This document shows, piece after piece, positions 62,328 to 64,000 of a DNA stretch of 64,000 bases. The notes under the pieces are model-generated. The model saw only the letters and a program-made list of their open reading frames with translations. It had not been told where the DNA came from and did not search any database. A program made the position numbers and the translations under genes. The DNA is from Chlorokybus atmophyticus (lineage: Eukaryota > Streptophyta > Chlorokybophyceae > Chlorokybales > Chlorokybaceae). Each line of letters begins with the position of its first letter. Within the stretch, counting starts at the first letter, position 1. Location of the stretch: positions 931,138-995,137 of the forward strand of contig RHPI01001037.1 of the NCBI GenBank assembly GCA_009103225.1. The letters are read 5' to 3'.

Positions 62328-63658
62328 TTACCAGTGTTCCAAATCCTGGTCTGATTCATTTGCATCTGGGTCACCACCCTCACCATCTACACCGTCCTCA
62401 TCACTGCCGCTATTTGCACCTTCGCCGTCATCACCCTCATCCTCTTCATCATCATCGCTGCTGCTGACATCTGCAGCTGTGCCAAGGTCTTCATTGCCAA
62501 CATCCGCCTCCGGCTGCAAGAACAGCGTGGTGATGATGCACGACAGATTACGCCAGACATGTGTACGAGTGATGTAGCATTGCATAAAGAATGAGTGCAT
62601 ACCATGCGATCCCAGTCCTTGAGCTTCTGCTTGCCAACGGAGAAGTTCTCTTTCAACACGTCCCAAGTCACATCATCAGCAGAAGGGTTGTTGCCATTCC
62701 CTTGTGGCATTGCCTGTGCACGAACAACGTGAGTAGGCATGCTTCACGCAGACATAAAGCAAATGAGGATAACCTCCTGTCAGCAGTGCAGAAACCTGCG
62801 CTGCATCACAGTCAAGTGCAATTACCTGTTTCTGTGACTCGCTGGGTACCATCTGCTCTGCATCGTCCGTCTGGCGCACACCTTTGATCTCCTTGATGAA
62901 CACTTGCTTTGCAATCTTTGCTGCTTCTGCAATACACACAAGCATACACTGAGCACATGGTTTGCAGCCTGCCTGCTGTGCGTGCAAAGAGAATACTGAC
63001 CTTTGCTTGCATCTGCCCCAGCTTGCTGTTGCTGCTTCTGCGCTTTGTTTATCTGCATGAGACACACAATGAGAGGTTTCAACCAAGCGAAAGCCAACAA
63101 AAAATGCAACCAAAGGAACAACACGTACCGCATTAAACAGTCGCACGACTGCAGTGTTTTAGAGAGTTGGCGCCAAAGGCACAAGTGAGGATCAGATGTA
63201 ATCAATACCCATACAGACACTTCAAGTATAGGCAATGTGTTGCCCACTTCTCTTGCAAAATATTGGCATGTGTCCTGAAATTACCTCCTCGTGTTCCCGT
63301 TTTGATCAACTCCCTTTCCCTGCCATCCATGTACGTTTGCGGAACCACATGTGCTATCTCTCGCAACTGCACACAGTCAAGCAGCAAGTCCGTTACATGC
63401 AGAAAGAAAAGCTGCTGTGCACTTATCATGCGTGCACTGCATGCACGCATGATAAGCAAACTGTGCATAACGAGTTGCACGCATTGTAGAGATGGGTTGA
63501 AAAGGCAACAGCAAACACACCACTTGCAACGCAAGCCAATACCATAACTTATGCCTCACCTCGTGCTTCTGCTTCTTCCGCTCGGCTACCTGAGCGCGCT
63601 CTTCGCGCTCTTCCTGCTGACGCTTCTGCACCTTGCTGCTTTTGGCCAGGATGGGCGC
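62328..63658 (-). CDS. RRP15: RRP15-like ribosome biogenesis protein (5' end not found)
   Basis: Nucleolar factor for 60S maturation. Seven exons found: 63560-63658, 63285-63366, 63129-63148, 63001-63052, 62826-62926, 62603-62713 and 62328-62513. They are in phase, for 216 aa so far. The basic coiled segment QKRQQEEREERAQVAERKKQ is followed by DGRERELIKTGTRG and VVRLFNAINKAQ, which fit the RRP15 block ATRGVVxLFNAV. TWDVLKENFSVG and then KLKDWDRM match the family C-terminus, before a long acidic tail. The 20-base exon 63129-63148 is unusually small but is required to restore VVRLFNA. The upstream exon(s) lie between 63660 and 64000 or outside the window. Confidence 0.8.
63422..63456. repeat. 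15-bp inverted repeat with 5-base loop
   Basis: Arms 63422-63436 and 63442-63456 are perfect complements. It lies in an RRP15 intron and contains the GCATGC-type words common across the window. Confidence 0.9.
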
Positions 63659-64000
63659 CTGCACACCAGTCAACAAGGCTGGAGGTCAACAAACAACTGG
63701 AAGGGAGCAGTGCAGTACGCTTCAGGTCAGGAAAACTTCTGCTGTATGTGTTGGATAAGCACAAGCACTGCATGACTGCTGGCCTTTACAACATCCGTTG
63801 GTAGGCCTATAACCAGATCCTACAACAACTGGAGGCACGAGAACATGGGTTATGCAAGTGGTGAAGAATCGTGCTTTACGCGTTGTAACAAAGTACATCG
63901 CAATCAAGATGACGAAGCTTGTCATACGCGAACTCTCTGATGATGTCTTGGTTAAAACTGTTTACATTCTTTGAAGCGTGCCCTAAGGTGCAATTCACGC
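63659..64000. other. Window end, probably RRP15 intron and upstream DNA
   Basis: Upstream of the last exon found for RRP15. I could not identify a first exon or another gene in these 340 bases. Confidence 0.35.

Overview
The window is nuclear DNA from a photosynthetic eukaryote, most likely a green-lineage alga. Its genes are split into many short exons with GT-AG (and some GC-AG) introns. It encodes a sucrose-phosphate phosphatase, a plant-type ALDH22 aldehyde dehydrogenase, a Clp/HSP100 ATPase with a plastid-like leader, and a Rho-of-plants-like GTPase. It also encodes CEP131, a centriolar satellite/ciliary protein, which suggests a flagellate stage or at least centrioles. I cannot name the genus from sequence alone. 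Two N-runs (26958-27573 and 47577-47745) and a single N at 35498 show a draft assembly.

Layout. 1278-6996 (-): ATAD5/Elg1 clamp-unloader ATPase. 7416-9043 (+): isochorismatase-like hydrolase, divergent from ATAD5. 10684-12485 (-): Rac/ROP GTPase. 13706-17735 (-): CEP131. 20104-23496 (-): ALDH22. 24813-30854 (-): plastid-type Clp/HSP100. 33888-35846 (-): Hikeshi/OPI10, divergent from sucrose-phosphate phosphatase at 36391-39470 (+). 40624-40711: tRNA-Leu(CAA)-like element. 40951-43681 (-): branched-chain ketoacid dehydrogenase E1 alpha, divergent from a single-exon F-box-like gene (44550-45233). That gene heads a cluster of decayed relatives reaching 49406. 50815-52199 (-): SCO1 copper chaperone. 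52235-52483 (-): small membrane protein. 52679-54967 (+): RRP36. 55656-58763 (-): bifunctional mRNA capping enzyme. 59019-59655 (-): small basic protein of unknown role. 60157-62212 (+): YhhW-type pirin. 62328-63658 (-): RRP15, with its 5' end not found.

I rebuilt exon structures by hand, using splice consensus, reading phase and family knowledge. For most genes every junction keeps phase and the total length is a whole number of codons. The genes are mainly housekeeping: replication, protein quality control, mitochondrial metabolism, RNA processing and ribosome biogenesis. They are not a functional cluster. I see no CRISPR array, no bacterial-style operon and no complete transposon.

The least ordinary signals are: four GC-AG introns with the donor G|GCAAGT; two almost loopless perfect inverted repeats (32474-32525 and 48683-48728); two mutually exclusive hairpins beside the 5' splice site of the last CEP131 intron; the organelle- or phage-style tRNA-Leu with a duplicated 9-nt D-arm segment; a 20-nt microexon in RRP15; and the decaying F-box-like tandem family. 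I found nothing that I would call a new defence or gene-cluster system.
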